From Ignatzschineria sp. (GTDB lineage Bacteria > Pseudomonadota > Gammaproteobacteria > Cardiobacteriales > Wohlfahrtiimonadaceae): a stretch of 58,077 nucleotides of DNA. The stretch spans positions 1 to 58,077 of the forward strand of contig JASLEF010000016.1 of assembly GCA_030151245.1 (NCBI GenBank), written 5' to 3'. Positions 8,994 to 17,421 of the stretch are shown piece by piece. How positions within the stretch are numbered: position 1 is the stretch's first letter; each line of letters begins with the position of its first letter. The position numbers and the translations under genes are program-made. Under the pieces are notes generated by a model, which was not told the DNA's origin, did no database searches, and saw only the letters and a list, made by a program, of their open reading frames with translations.

Positions 8994-10544
8994 ATGGATA
9001 AATTATATAACCGTCTACAACAGAACCTTGATCTCCTAGGTCCACATCAATCTAAAATTGCAGATATCAATATTGGACTTGAGCGTGAAACATTACGTGT
9101 TAACAAAAAAACGGGCCGTATTAGCGATCAAGACCACCCTAAAACAATAGGTTCTGCATTAACTCATAGCCACATTACAACAGACTTCGCGGAGTCAATG
9201 CTAGAGTTTGTCACTAATCCTGTTGATAGCCCAGAAAAAGCCTTACAAGACCTTAGTCATATTCAACGCTTTACTCTTAGTGAGCTTCAAGATGAGATTT
9301 TTTGGCCTGGCTCTATGCCGCCTTTTATTGCATCGGAGGATGAGATTGTTATTGCAAAATATGGTCACTCTAATGATGCAAAAATGAAATCCCTCTACCG
9401 CAAAGGATTGAGTTTACGTTATGGCAAAATGATGCAGGTCATCTCCGGCATTCATTATAACTTTTCTCTTAAGGATCATTTTTTTAAAGCATTTCAAGAT
9501 GCTAGTGGCAATAATGACTCTTTAGCCGCATTTAAAACTGAACGTTATCTTCATGCTTGTCGTAATGTTTCCCGTTATGGCTATGTTATTCCCTATTTAT
9601 TAGGCGCTTCTCCTGTCATGGATAAGAGCTTTTTAGCGGGAAAAGACAATAAATTTGATTCGCTCAATGAGACCGATAGTTATCTACCTCATGGAGAGTC
9701 CTTGCGCTTATCTGATATTGGTTATGGTAATAATAAGTGCCATTTCGATGTCTCCTTCAATAATATTGAGGAGTTTACCAAAAATATCCAATTTGCGATT
9801 TCAACGCCATGTAATATCTTTTCACAAATCCCGGTGATCGAAGCGGGCGAGTATCAACAAATTAATAACCATATCTTACAGATTGAAAATGAGTATTACG
9901 CAAGCATTCGCCCCAAACAGGTTATGCGTAAAGGTGAAAATTTTCTAACCGCATTAAACAAACGAGGCATCGAATATATTGAGCTTCGTTCAATAGATAT
10001 TAACCCTCTCTTAGCAGAAGGAATTGATCTTGCCTCTATGCAGTTTTTACAACTCTTTCTCACCGCTGCAATTTTAACTGATGCCCCTACTCTGTCACAA
10101 AAAGAGTATGAACATAATCAAAAAAATCTTAAAATCGTGGCAAAAACAGGATTACAATTAGATCAGGCATTTGTCGTGTCAGATCAGGAGACCACTTTAA
10201 AAGAAGCGCTTGTTTCAGTTATCGAATGGCTACAACCTATTGCTAATATTTTGGGAACAAAATATCAAGAAGCATTAGCGGTGATGATGAAAAAAATTGA
10301 AGATCCACAAAATCTTCCTTCAACACAGGTCTTACAAGCATTGAAAGCTAGTGAAAAATCCTATCAAGAGTTTTTCTTAGGTCAAGCCAATAAGCTTTAT
10401 GTTGAACAATTTAAGCCTCTAGATAGTGAAAAAACAGCGCAATTTAAAGTATTAGCCAAGGAGGCTTTAACAAAGCAAAAATTGATTGAAGATGCACCCC
10501 AGATTCCTTTTTCAGAATATCTAGAAAATTACTTTAAATTTTGA
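8994..10544 (+). CDS. gshA: Glutamate-cysteine ligase
   Basis: GshA joins glutamate and cysteine with ATP, the first and controlling step of glutathione synthesis in the cytoplasm. The 516-aa length and the sequence match the proteobacterial class 1 enzyme. Visible family blocks are GLERETLRV near residue 27, DFAESMLEFVTNP, SGIHYNFSL near 150 and YIELRSIDINP near 330. AAGAGAA precedes the ATG. It is the fourth gene in the same-strand run from clpP. gshB is not in the window. Confidence 0.97.
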   Translation: MDKLYNRLQQNLDLLGPHQSKIADINIGLERETLRVNKKTGRISDQDHPKTIGSALTHSHITTDFAESMLEFVTNPVDSPEKALQDLSHIQRFTLSELQDEIFWPGSMPPFIASEDEIVIAKYGHSNDAKMKSLYRKGLSLRYGKMMQVISGIHYNFSLKDHFFKAFQDASGNNDSLAAFKTERYLHACRNVSRYGYVIPYLLGASPVMDKSFLAGKDNKFDSLNETDSYLPHGESLRLSDIGYGNNKCHFDVSFNNIEEFTKNIQFAISTPCNIFSQIPVIEAGEYQQINNHILQIENEYYASIRPKQVMRKGENFLTALNKRGIEYIELRSIDINPLLAEGIDLASMQFLQLFLTAAILTDAPTLSQKEYEHNQKNLKIVAKTGLQLDQAFVVSDQETTLKEALVSVIEWLQPIANILGTKYQEALAVMMKKIEDPQNLPSTQVLQALKASEKSYQEFFLGQANKLYVEQFKPLDSEKTAQFKVLAKEALTKQKLIEDAPQIPFSEYLENYFKF

Positions 10545-10582
10545 TATTTTAACCCTTCTTCAAATTTCCGAGGTACTTACCT

Positions 10583-11584
10583 GTGACTTCACATGTCTCT
10601 ATAGGCTCCCCGACACTCTATTTAGTGTTTGCGGTTATTGTTTCTATCATGATTTTGATCGATATGTTCGCCCTTAAGGCGAGTGGTGATCATAAAGTAA
10701 GCGCTAAAGAGGCTCTGACCTGGACGACTATCTGGATTACGGTGGCGCTTATCTTTGACTTAGGTCTTTGGGCCTATATTAAATATATGTTACCAGCCGA
10801 GAGTATCCCCGCTGTACTTGGCGACAATAGCTCCTATGCACTCGATAAAGCATTAGAGTTTCTAACTGGTTATGTTGTCGAAAAGTCCCTCTCAATTGAT
10901 AATATCTTTATCTTCTTACTAATCTTTAGTTATTTTAAAGTTCCCAATATCTATCAACGCCGTGTATTAGTTTATGGGGTATTAGCTGCTGTTTTCCTGC
11001 GTGTGGTTATGGTGTTGATTGGTAGCTATCTCATCTCAAAATTTGAATGGATCCTCTATCTGTTTGGTGCGTTCCTTCTCTTTACAGGGATTAAAATGTG
11101 TTTTGGGCATGATGAGGAGGCAGATCTTAGTCAAAATAAAATTGTGAAAATTACTAAAAGATTCTTCAAAACAACAGATGACTATCACAAAGAGCACTTT
11201 TTTATCATTCAAAATGGTATCAAATATGCGACACCGCTCTTTATCGTTTTGGTATTAATCACCATCTCCGATATTATTTTTGCGGTTGATTCTGTGCCGG
11301 CAGTATTTGCTGTGACAACAGATCCTTTTATTGTCATGACATCAAATGTTTTTGCTATTTTAGGTCTTCGCGCGATGTATTTCTTATTAGCGGATATGGC
11401 TGAGCGATTCCATCTCCTCCAATATGGTCTTGCGATTATCTTAATTTTTATCGGTATCAAAATGCTCATTCTCTATTTTGATTACCACTTTCCGACAGCA
11501 CTTTCTTTAAGTGTTATTTTAGGAACGCTGATAGGATCTATCCTACTTTCCCTTCTCTTCCCTAAAAAAGGCAAGGTATCGTAA
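10583..11584 (+). CDS. TerC-family integral membrane protein
   Basis: A polytopic inner-membrane protein of 333 aa in the TerC/Alx family. Members have been linked to manganese export, to pH-responsive metal handling or to assisting membrane-protein maturation. The family signatures EFLTGYVVEKSLSIDNIF near residue 93 and SDIIFAVDSVPAVFA near 230, with conserved acidic residues inside membrane helices, are clear. I count about nine hydrophobic segments. The start is GTG at 10583, with GAGG 9 nt upstream. A good terminator follows. No yybP-ykoY (manganese) riboswitch is possible in the 38-nt gap after gshA. Substrate not determinable from sequence. Confidence 0.9.
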   Translation: MTSHVSIGSPTLYLVFAVIVSIMILIDMFALKASGDHKVSAKEALTWTTIWITVALIFDLGLWAYIKYMLPAESIPAVLGDNSSYALDKALEFLTGYVVEKSLSIDNIFIFLLIFSYFKVPNIYQRRVLVYGVLAAVFLRVVMVLIGSYLISKFEWILYLFGAFLLFTGIKMCFGHDEEADLSQNKIVKITKRFFKTTDDYHKEHFFIIQNGIKYATPLFIVLVLITISDIIFAVDSVPAVFAVTTDPFIVMTSNVFAILGLRAMYFLLADMAERFHLLQYGLAIILIFIGIKMLILYFDYHFPTALSLSVILGTLIGSILLSLLFPKKGKVS

Positions 11585-11591
11585 TTTTGAT

Positions 11592-11618
11592 AAGTCTCGT
11601 TTTCAGCGAGACTTTTTT
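11592..11618 (+). terminator. Rho-independent terminator after the TerC-family gene
   Basis: AAGTCTCG (11592-11599) pairs with CGAGACTT (11607-11614) around TTTTCAG, followed by TTTT. Confidence 0.9.
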
Positions 11619-11644
11619 AATTCTCTTCGCACAAAGGACGCGTC

Positions 11645-12964
11645 ATGTTAGAGAAACTATTCAAACTGAAAGCCCATAATACGACTGTTCGCACAGAAAT
11701 ATTTGCTGGGATTACCACTTTCTTAACGATGTCTTACATCATCTTTGTAAACCCTAATATTTTAGGGAATACGGGTATGAATATAGATGCAATTTTTATG
11801 GCAACTTGTATCGCAGCTGCAATCGGAACAATTGTGATGGCATTTGCAGCAAACTATCCTGTGGGAATGGCACCGGGAATGGGGCTGAATGCATTCTTTG
11901 CATTTACCATTGCCGCCCCCGTCGCAACGGGAGGCTTTGGCTATAGCTGGCAAGAAGCTTTAGGCGCCGTATTTGTCTCGGGAGTGATCTTCTTTATACT
12001 TACCGCAACAGGTCTCCGTTCATGGATTATTGGCGGCATTCCTAAATCACTTCGAGCCGCGATTGGTGCCGGAATTGGGCTCTTCTTAGCCTTTATTGGT
12101 CTCTCTAATCCTGATGTGGGTATTATTCAAGGCAACCCAGCAACCTTGGTAAGCCTTGGGGACCTTTCATCTCCGGGGGCGCTTTATGCTATTTTAGGAT
12201 TCTTCTTAATTGTTGTTTTAGATAACTTTAAAATTCGTGGGGCAATTTTGATTAGTATCCTCTTTGTCTCTATTTTAAGCGCCATTTTAGGACATAATAC
12301 CTTTGTTGGTGTTATTTCAGCCCCTCCATCGCTGGCGCCAACATTCTTTCAATTAAGTTTTGAAAAAGTCCTGAGTGGAAGTTTTGTCCAGATCTTGATC
12401 GCATTAGTTTTAGTGGAACTCTTCGATGCGACCGGCGTTCTAATGAGCGTGGCTAAACGTGGAGGATTATTAGATGAAACAAAAGTGCCGAATGCCAAAA
12501 AACGCTTCAATCGCGCACTTTTTGCAGATAGTACTGCAATCCTCTCAGGGAGTTTACTTGGGACTAGCTCAGTAACGGCTTATGTGGAAAGTAACTCCGG
12601 TGTTCAAGCAGGTGGGCGTACAGGATTAACGGCTCTGGCAATTGCAGCTTGTTTTATTCTTGCAATCTTCTTTTCACCTTTAGCAGCATCCATTCCAGCT
12701 TATGCAACAGCGCCGGCACTAGTCTACATTGCCGGTTTAATGCTTCGTGAATTGACAGAAGTAGATTGGGACTCACCAACAGACTCCATCCCTGCCGCTC
12801 TCTTGGTATTAGGAATCCCTTTTACCTATTCGATTGCCGAAGGATTTGCTTTTGGATTTATCAGCTTCGCAGCCTTAAAAATGGGAACAGGAAAGTTCCG
12901 TGATATTCACCCGGCAACATATATCATTGCATTCCTATTTTTACTTAAATTTGCACTTTTCTAA
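11645..12964 (+). CDS. NCS2-family purine permease (AdeP/GhxP-like)
   Basis: An inner-membrane nucleobase transporter of 439 aa, in the AzgA-like branch of the NCS2 family, which takes up adenine, guanine or hypoxanthine by proton symport. Family blocks include the N-terminal RTEIFAGITTFLTMSYI, NYPVGMAPGMGLNAFF near residue 80, ALVLVELFDATGVL near 260 and GTSSVTAYVESNSGV near 305. The sequence does not say which purine is carried. AAGGA sits 8 nt upstream of the ATG. It lies between two strong terminators, so it is probably transcribed alone. No purine riboswitch fits in the 60-nt upstream gap, which is mostly terminator. Confidence 0.93.
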   Translation: MLEKLFKLKAHNTTVRTEIFAGITTFLTMSYIIFVNPNILGNTGMNIDAIFMATCIAAAIGTIVMAFAANYPVGMAPGMGLNAFFAFTIAAPVATGGFGYSWQEALGAVFVSGVIFFILTATGLRSWIIGGIPKSLRAAIGAGIGLFLAFIGLSNPDVGIIQGNPATLVSLGDLSSPGALYAILGFFLIVVLDNFKIRGAILISILFVSILSAILGHNTFVGVISAPPSLAPTFFQLSFEKVLSGSFVQILIALVLVELFDATGVLMSVAKRGGLLDETKVPNAKKRFNRALFADSTAILSGSLLGTSSVTAYVESNSGVQAGGRTGLTALAIAACFILAIFFSPLAASIPAYATAPALVYIAGLMLRELTEVDWDSPTDSIPAALLVLGIPFTYSIAEGFAFGFISFAALKMGTGKFRDIHPATYIIAFLFLLKFALF

Positions 12965-12992
12965 TCAAAAAAGCTTTAAAATTTAGAGTACT

Positions 12993-13029
12993 AACGCCAT
13001 ATTGTCACCTTTAGTCAATATGGCGTTTT
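12993..13029 (+). terminator. Terminator after the purine permease
   Basis: AACGCCATATTG (12993-13004) pairs perfectly over 12 bp with CAATATGGCGTT (13016-13027), loop of 11 nt, followed by TTC. Confidence 0.85.
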
Positions 13030-13059
13030 CAAGATAACGAGGAGAATACCAAAGGATTT

Positions 13060-15123
13060 ATGAATCATTTTATTACCGCAACTTATCGATTCTTCTTTAG
13101 CAGTGATTTTGCAATGGGTGTCAAAATGGCGCTTGGCATCTTTATTCCTGTTGCGATTCTTTATTGCTTTAATATTCCTCTCGAAATCTTAATGATTGCC
13201 GGCTATGGTAGTCTAACCATGTCCATTGCGGATCAAACAGGCACCTTAAAACATAAGCGTAATGAGATGTTTGGCACCTTTATCGCCATCGTTCTCATTA
13301 CGCTGCTTTTTATCTTTCAAACACCTGGATTACATCCCTTAAAAATCCTATCACTATCAGCCATCTCTTTTGTCGTGGCTTTTATTTATGCTTTTAGAGC
13401 CAAGTTTATTGCTCTTGGTTTTATTGTGGGATTTACAGCGCTTTTAGCGGCATCTAATACCGCGGCAACCCCTTTCGTTTATCTTGCCTATTTCTGTTTT
13501 GGAGCACTCTTTTACTTCTCCTTTAGTATGATTGTGACCAAGATTTTTGAAATCTATATTATTCGACAAAATCTTTCCGGTATCTATTTTCATCTTTCAC
13601 ACTACCTTAAAGCACTCTCTAAATGTTATCGTCAAAATGTTGATATTGAGAAAGAGTTCAAAAACTTTATTAACTCTCAAACCGAATTATTAGAAGAGTT
13701 ACAACTTATGCGAGATCTGCTATTTCGCATGGATTACCAGAAAGATCATCGCCTCAATCAGATGATTAATGAGCTCTTACTACTTGTAGAAACGCGAGAG
13801 ATAGCAACGATCCCGCTACAAGATTTTATCGTTATTCGTGAAATGTATCCTAATAGTGACCTACAAATATTCTTTCGTGACAGTTTTTCAAAAGCAGGAA
13901 GTAATCTCGAGGAGATGGGTATGTACTCTCTTCGTGCGGGGGATATGCTAAAACGTCTCGGCTTTAAAGCTGAGCTTCGCGCACTTGAATATGAATTAGA
14001 ACTATTAAGAAGACAAGAGCTTGAAGGCGAGGCTTTAGAAGCTTATCAAATCGTAGCCAACCACTTTCGGAAAGTATGGTCACTCTCCCGAAATCTTGAA
14101 CGTATTCGTACATTCTTAGTAGATGATATTGAATTAGAAGAGACTTTCCCGAGACATAAACTTAAAAAATTCCTATCGCACTCTTACTGGTCAAATGATT
14201 ACATCACTCAAAACTTAACACTGAAATCGCCGGTACTCCGTTTTGCAATTCGTTCATCGATGGCCATGTTTTTTGCCCTAACACTTGTCAGTATGACTGA
14301 TTTCCTCTCTCATGGGTTCTGGATCGCCTTTACCTTACTAAGTCTAATGCGCCCCGGATTTAGCCTTACTAAAGAGCGAAGTCGTAATCGAATTATAGGT
14401 ACCATCATTGGCTGTTTAATTGGGGGAATCTTAATCTCTATGGAGATTTCAACCTTAGGATTACTGACAATTTTATTTGTTTCTGTCATCCTCAACAATG
14501 GTTTAATTAGAATTCATAACCCTTTGAGTGTGACATTTACAACGGTATATGTCCTTATTTTACTCAATATCAGCAAGGATCTGTCAACCCTACAGGGTTT
14601 TTCTGTCTCCTTAGAAAGGATTATAGATACGATCCTTGCAGCGGTCATTGCTCTTGGGTTTAGTCATGTTCTCCCTAGTTGGGAAAAGGTCAATTTACCT
14701 AAGTTAATTGAAACGGCGAGAGAAAACCTTTATAACATCATGCTAGAAATAGAGAAGTGGAAAATTCTAAAAATCTCCGATGATGATGCTGATCTTAAAT
14801 TTGCGCTTAGAACCGCACAAGCTTCTATCGTTTCGCTCTCTAACTCTCTAGAAAGAATGAAAGATGAACCTGAAAAAAATCAGCAGCATAACATTTCAGA
14901 GATCAATGATGAACTTATCGAGATGCAATCCGTCTTCTCGCAGCTCTCTTATTTAGCAAGCCTTATCGAAAATTCAAATACCGATAATATTGAGGAGTTT
15001 AATGAGATATTTCAGCTGATTAAATTACGTATGAATCCTGCAATACATTATCAAAGATCTCATCTTCCTCCTTTCATGATGTTGGAATTAAAACCCCTAA
15101 TTTGGCTTGTAGAGCCAAAATAA
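13060..15123 (+). CDS. FUSC-family (YccS/aromatic-acid-exporter-like) inner membrane protein
   Basis: A 687-aa protein with two blocks of membrane helices (about residues 15-165 and 385-530), separated by a helical soluble domain and followed by a soluble tail. This is the YccS/AaeB layout of the FUSC superfamily, which includes proposed exporters of aromatic acids. The second block contains the family-type motif LMRPGFSLTKERSRNRIIG. The substrate is unknown. The gene lies between two structured 3' regions and is followed by mraZ-murI. No membrane-fusion partner (AaeA/EmrA type) is adjacent, so an independent tripartite pump is not supported. Its last codons lie within a set of alternative hairpins (see 15091-15140). 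Confidence 0.8.
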   Translation: MNHFITATYRFFFSSDFAMGVKMALGIFIPVAILYCFNIPLEILMIAGYGSLTMSIADQTGTLKHKRNEMFGTFIAIVLITLLFIFQTPGLHPLKILSLSAISFVVAFIYAFRAKFIALGFIVGFTALLAASNTAATPFVYLAYFCFGALFYFSFSMIVTKIFEIYIIRQNLSGIYFHLSHYLKALSKCYRQNVDIEKEFKNFINSQTELLEELQLMRDLLFRMDYQKDHRLNQMINELLLLVETREIATIPLQDFIVIREMYPNSDLQIFFRDSFSKAGSNLEEMGMYSLRAGDMLKRLGFKAELRALEYELELLRRQELEGEALEAYQIVANHFRKVWSLSRNLERIRTFLVDDIELEETFPRHKLKKFLSHSYWSNDYITQNLTLKSPVLRFAIRSSMAMFFALTLVSMTDFLSHGFWIAFTLLSLMRPGFSLTKERSRNRIIGTIIGCLIGGILISMEISTLGLLTILFVSVILNNGLIRIHNPLSVTFTTVYVLILLNISKDLSTLQGFSVSLERIIDTILAAVIALGFSHVLPSWEKVNLPKLIETARENLYNIMLEIEKWKILKISDDDADLKFALRTAQASIVSLSNSLERMKDEPEKNQQHNISEINDELIEMQSVFSQLSYLASLIENSNTDNIEEFNEIFQLIKLRMNPAIHYQRSHLPPFMMLELKPLIWLVEPK

Positions 15124-15140
15124 TTTGGCTTTTAGGGTTT
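15091..15140 (+). promoter_or_regulatory. Alternative hairpins at the 3' end of the FUSC gene, upstream of mraZ
   Basis: TTTGGCT (15101-15107), AGCCAAA (15113-15119) and a second TTTGGCT (15124-15130) can pair as 1-2 or as 2-3. The 2-3 hairpin has loop ATAA and is followed by TTTT, so it resembles a terminator; the 1-2 hairpin would prevent it. An outer pair, AAACCC (15091-15096) with GGGTTT (15135-15140), can close over both. The FUSC stop codon (15121-15123) sits inside. Attenuation is an inference; it may be just a terminator. Confidence 0.5.
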
Positions 15141-15191
15141 AAAAATCGTAAGATGACAGAAGCATTATTCAAATTTTAGGTATTAACAACT

Positions 15192-15689
15192 ATGTACCAA
15201 TTTCTAGGTGAATATGAGTTGAAAGTCGACACGAAAAATCGTGTTGCGCTTCCTGCTGCGCTTAGAAAGCAATTTGATGATGATATGAATCACTTTGTCA
15301 TTAGCCGTGCATTAGATAAATGCTTAAACTTCTACCCCATTGATGCTTGGCGCGAGGTAGAAGCTGAACTGAATAAGCTCAATCCTTTTGTTAAAAAGGA
15401 ACGAGAGTTTGCGCGTTTTGTCCGTGGGGGAGCCACAGAGATTATCTTAGATGCCCAAGGAAGAATGGTCCTCCCTAAACGGCTAATGGGTTACGCTAGT
15501 ATTAGTTCTGATTTGATTCTTCTTGGCAATGGCAATCTCTTTGAAATGTGGGATCTTGCGACTTATGAAGAGATGTTAGCTATTGATCCTGAGGACTTCT
15601 CTCAATTAGCGGAAGAAGTCATGAGATTTGAAGAGGAAGAGATGCCTATTTTAGATCCCGCCATTGTTGTTCCTTTAGCAAGAAGCTAA
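15192..15689 (+). CDS. mraZ: MraZ-family transcriptional regulator (outside a dcw cluster)
   Basis: MraZ proteins are ring-forming DNA-binding regulators built from two SpoVT/AbrB-like halves, normally encoded first in the division and cell-wall cluster, where they repress it. Both halves are visible: DTKNRVALPAALRK near residues 14-27 and DAQGRMVLPKRLMGYA near 91-106. The 165-aa length is slightly above the enterobacterial protein. Oddities: rsmH, ftsL and ftsI do not follow; instead murI begins 17 nt downstream. The wording (DKCLNFYP, KLNPFVKK, FEMWDLATYEEM) recalls Bacteroidota MraZ as I remember it more than E. coli MraZ, suggesting acquisition. I see no clear set of TGGG-type operator repeats upstream. 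Confidence 0.88.
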   Translation: MYQFLGEYELKVDTKNRVALPAALRKQFDDDMNHFVISRALDKCLNFYPIDAWREVEAELNKLNPFVKKEREFARFVRGGATEIILDAQGRMVLPKRLMGYASISSDLILLGNGNLFEMWDLATYEEMLAIDPEDFSQLAEEVMRFEEEEMPILDPAIVVPLARS

Positions 15690-15706
15690 TAAATTAGGAG
15701 ATTAAA

Positions 15707-16525
15707 ATGCTACGCATTGGCCTGATTGATTCCGGCATTGGGGGATTTTCAATACTCAATGCCTTTTTAAAAGCTCCTATCACACAAGATACTCAATTTT
15801 ACTATATTGCAGATTCAGGACACCTTCCCTACGGTTTAAAAACAGATGAGTACATTCATCAACGAATGTTTTCTCTGACAAACTTTCTACAAAAACTTCA
15901 TATCGATGCCCTTGTTATCGCTTGCAATACTGCTACAGCAGTTAGTGCTCAGCGATTACGAGAACAATTTCCCACACTTCCTGTGATAGGGACTGAGCCT
16001 GCGATTAAACCAGCAGCGCAGGCTACACATACAGGACATATTGCTGTTGCAGCAACACAATCAACGCTCAATAGCCAACGGCTTAACCGTCTAATAGAAC
16101 GCTTTGCAAGTCAGTGCACCGTACATAAAATCGTAGGAACCTCTTGGGTTGAGTTGGTTGAAGCGCAACATATCACGCCGACTTCAAATATTGAAGTATT
16201 ATTACCGACTTTAAAGCCTTTTCAAGATTACCCCATAGATCAATTAATCTTAGGCTGCACCCACTTTCCTTTTTTAACGCCCGCACTCGATCATCTCTTG
16301 CCATCATCCGTGACCATTATTGACCCCGCTCCTTCAATCGTTCAAGAGTGTTACAATCGCCTTTCTTACTCATTTCTAAATCAGAATGATCACTTCCCAT
16401 TAGTAGCATCCCCTGTGATTGAAGTTCATCTCTTGACAACAGGAGATTTAGAATCCTTCACGGAACAAGCATCGCTCCTTCATCCTGAAAAATATAGCTT
16501 ATCCATCAAGAAAATCAAAGCTTAA
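15707..16525 (+). CDS. murI: Glutamate racemase
   Basis: MurI interconverts L- and D-glutamate without a cofactor, supplying D-Glu for peptidoglycan. It is cytoplasmic and 272 aa, a normal length. The two catalytic cysteines lie in ACNTATA (C73) and LGCTHFP (C184, with H186). The N-terminal LIDSGIGG motif holds D8 and S9. AGGAG sits just upstream of the ATG. It follows mraZ by 17 nt and is probably co-transcribed with it. This would tie a cell-wall-cluster regulator to a precursor enzyme that is usually elsewhere. After it there is only a weak GTTAGA/TCTAAC hairpin (16543-16561). Confidence 0.95.
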   Translation: MLRIGLIDSGIGGFSILNAFLKAPITQDTQFYYIADSGHLPYGLKTDEYIHQRMFSLTNFLQKLHIDALVIACNTATAVSAQRLREQFPTLPVIGTEPAIKPAAQATHTGHIAVAATQSTLNSQRLNRLIERFASQCTVHKIVGTSWVELVEAQHITPTSNIEVLLPTLKPFQDYPIDQLILGCTHFPFLTPALDHLLPSSVTIIDPAPSIVQECYNRLSYSFLNQNDHFPLVASPVIEVHLLTTGDLESFTEQASLLHPEKYSLSIKKIKA

Positions 16526-16638
16526 CCCATTGTAAGAGTTGTGTTAGAATCATTCTCTAACGTAAATTTATACAACCAGATAGGATCATTCTTCTGATCA
16601 TATTTGCTCATTGATTTTTCAATCAGGGTGTAGAACAT

Positions 16639-17172
16639 ATGAACAAACTTTTTAAAGCTTCTATGATTTTAGGCGCAGCAGCTGTTATTGCAGCTTGCGG
16701 GGAATCTATAAAAAAAATAGAGCCAACAAATCAACTATTTTCCATGGATATTAGCTCTGAATTCCAAGATGTGATGGATAAACGGGACGTGATTACCGCA
16801 ACACGTTTAGAAGGTACGCCGGTTGAAAATATCACCCTCTTACAAGCAAAAAATGGAGATATCTCTAAAGATCTTCTTTATGCTGTGAGCTTAGATCTTC
16901 CGGAAGGTATTACAATTACCCTCAAAGAGTTTGAAGAAGTGATGAATGAGCAGATGGAAGCGATCAATGAAATTATTGATTTTAAGGTCTCTCCTGTGAA
17001 AGGTAGTGATACACAAATTACCTATATCGCAGAAACAGTAGATAATGGTCAACCTTATTATGAGCATTGCAAGATTGCAGTAGAAAAGACTATTACCACG
17101 ATCTGTATTGGCACAACTAAAGATCAGAAAGGCGCCCAAACAGCTATTGATAGTGTTACTTTCACACAATAA
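16639..17172 (+). CDS. Putative lipoprotein of unknown function
   Basis: A 177-aa protein with a typical lipoprotein signal: basic start (MNKLFK), hydrophobic core and lipobox VIAAC, with the acylated cysteine at residue 20 followed by GES. Residue +2 is Gly, which does not signal inner-membrane retention, so outer-membrane sorting is likely. The mature part is acidic and alternates short helical and beta-like stretches. Two further cysteines near the C-terminus (in EHCKIA and TICIG) could form a disulfide in the periplasm. I do not recognise the family. It is a single gene with a strong terminator 40 nt beyond the stop. Confidence 0.75.
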   Translation: MNKLFKASMILGAAAVIAACGESIKKIEPTNQLFSMDISSEFQDVMDKRDVITATRLEGTPVENITLLQAKNGDISKDLLYAVSLDLPEGITITLKEFEEVMNEQMEAINEIIDFKVSPVKGSDTQITYIAETVDNGQPYYEHCKIAVEKTITTICIGTTKDQKGAQTAIDSVTFTQ

Positions 17173-17210
17173 AAATCCTTTCAATAAAAATTCTCATAAC
17201 TTTCAAAGCG

Positions 17211-17235
17211 AAAAGAGTGCCTTGCACTCTTTTTT
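17211..17235 (+). terminator. Terminator after the lipoprotein gene
   Basis: AAAAGAGTGC (17211-17220) pairs with GCACTCTTTT (17224-17233) around CTT and runs into further T. Confidence 0.9.
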
Positions 17236-17421
17236 GCATTATTAATTCACATAGAGAAATTTAAATACATTTTAAAATGCGACTAATCTTTATAAAGATT
17301 GCATCTTATACCCCAGTAAGATGATACACTTCATTGAAATTTAAAAAATATAAAATCCTTAAAAGCTATGATCTTAGAGGATTTCTACAATATCTCTGTA
17401 TTATAAAAATGAAAGGTAGCC

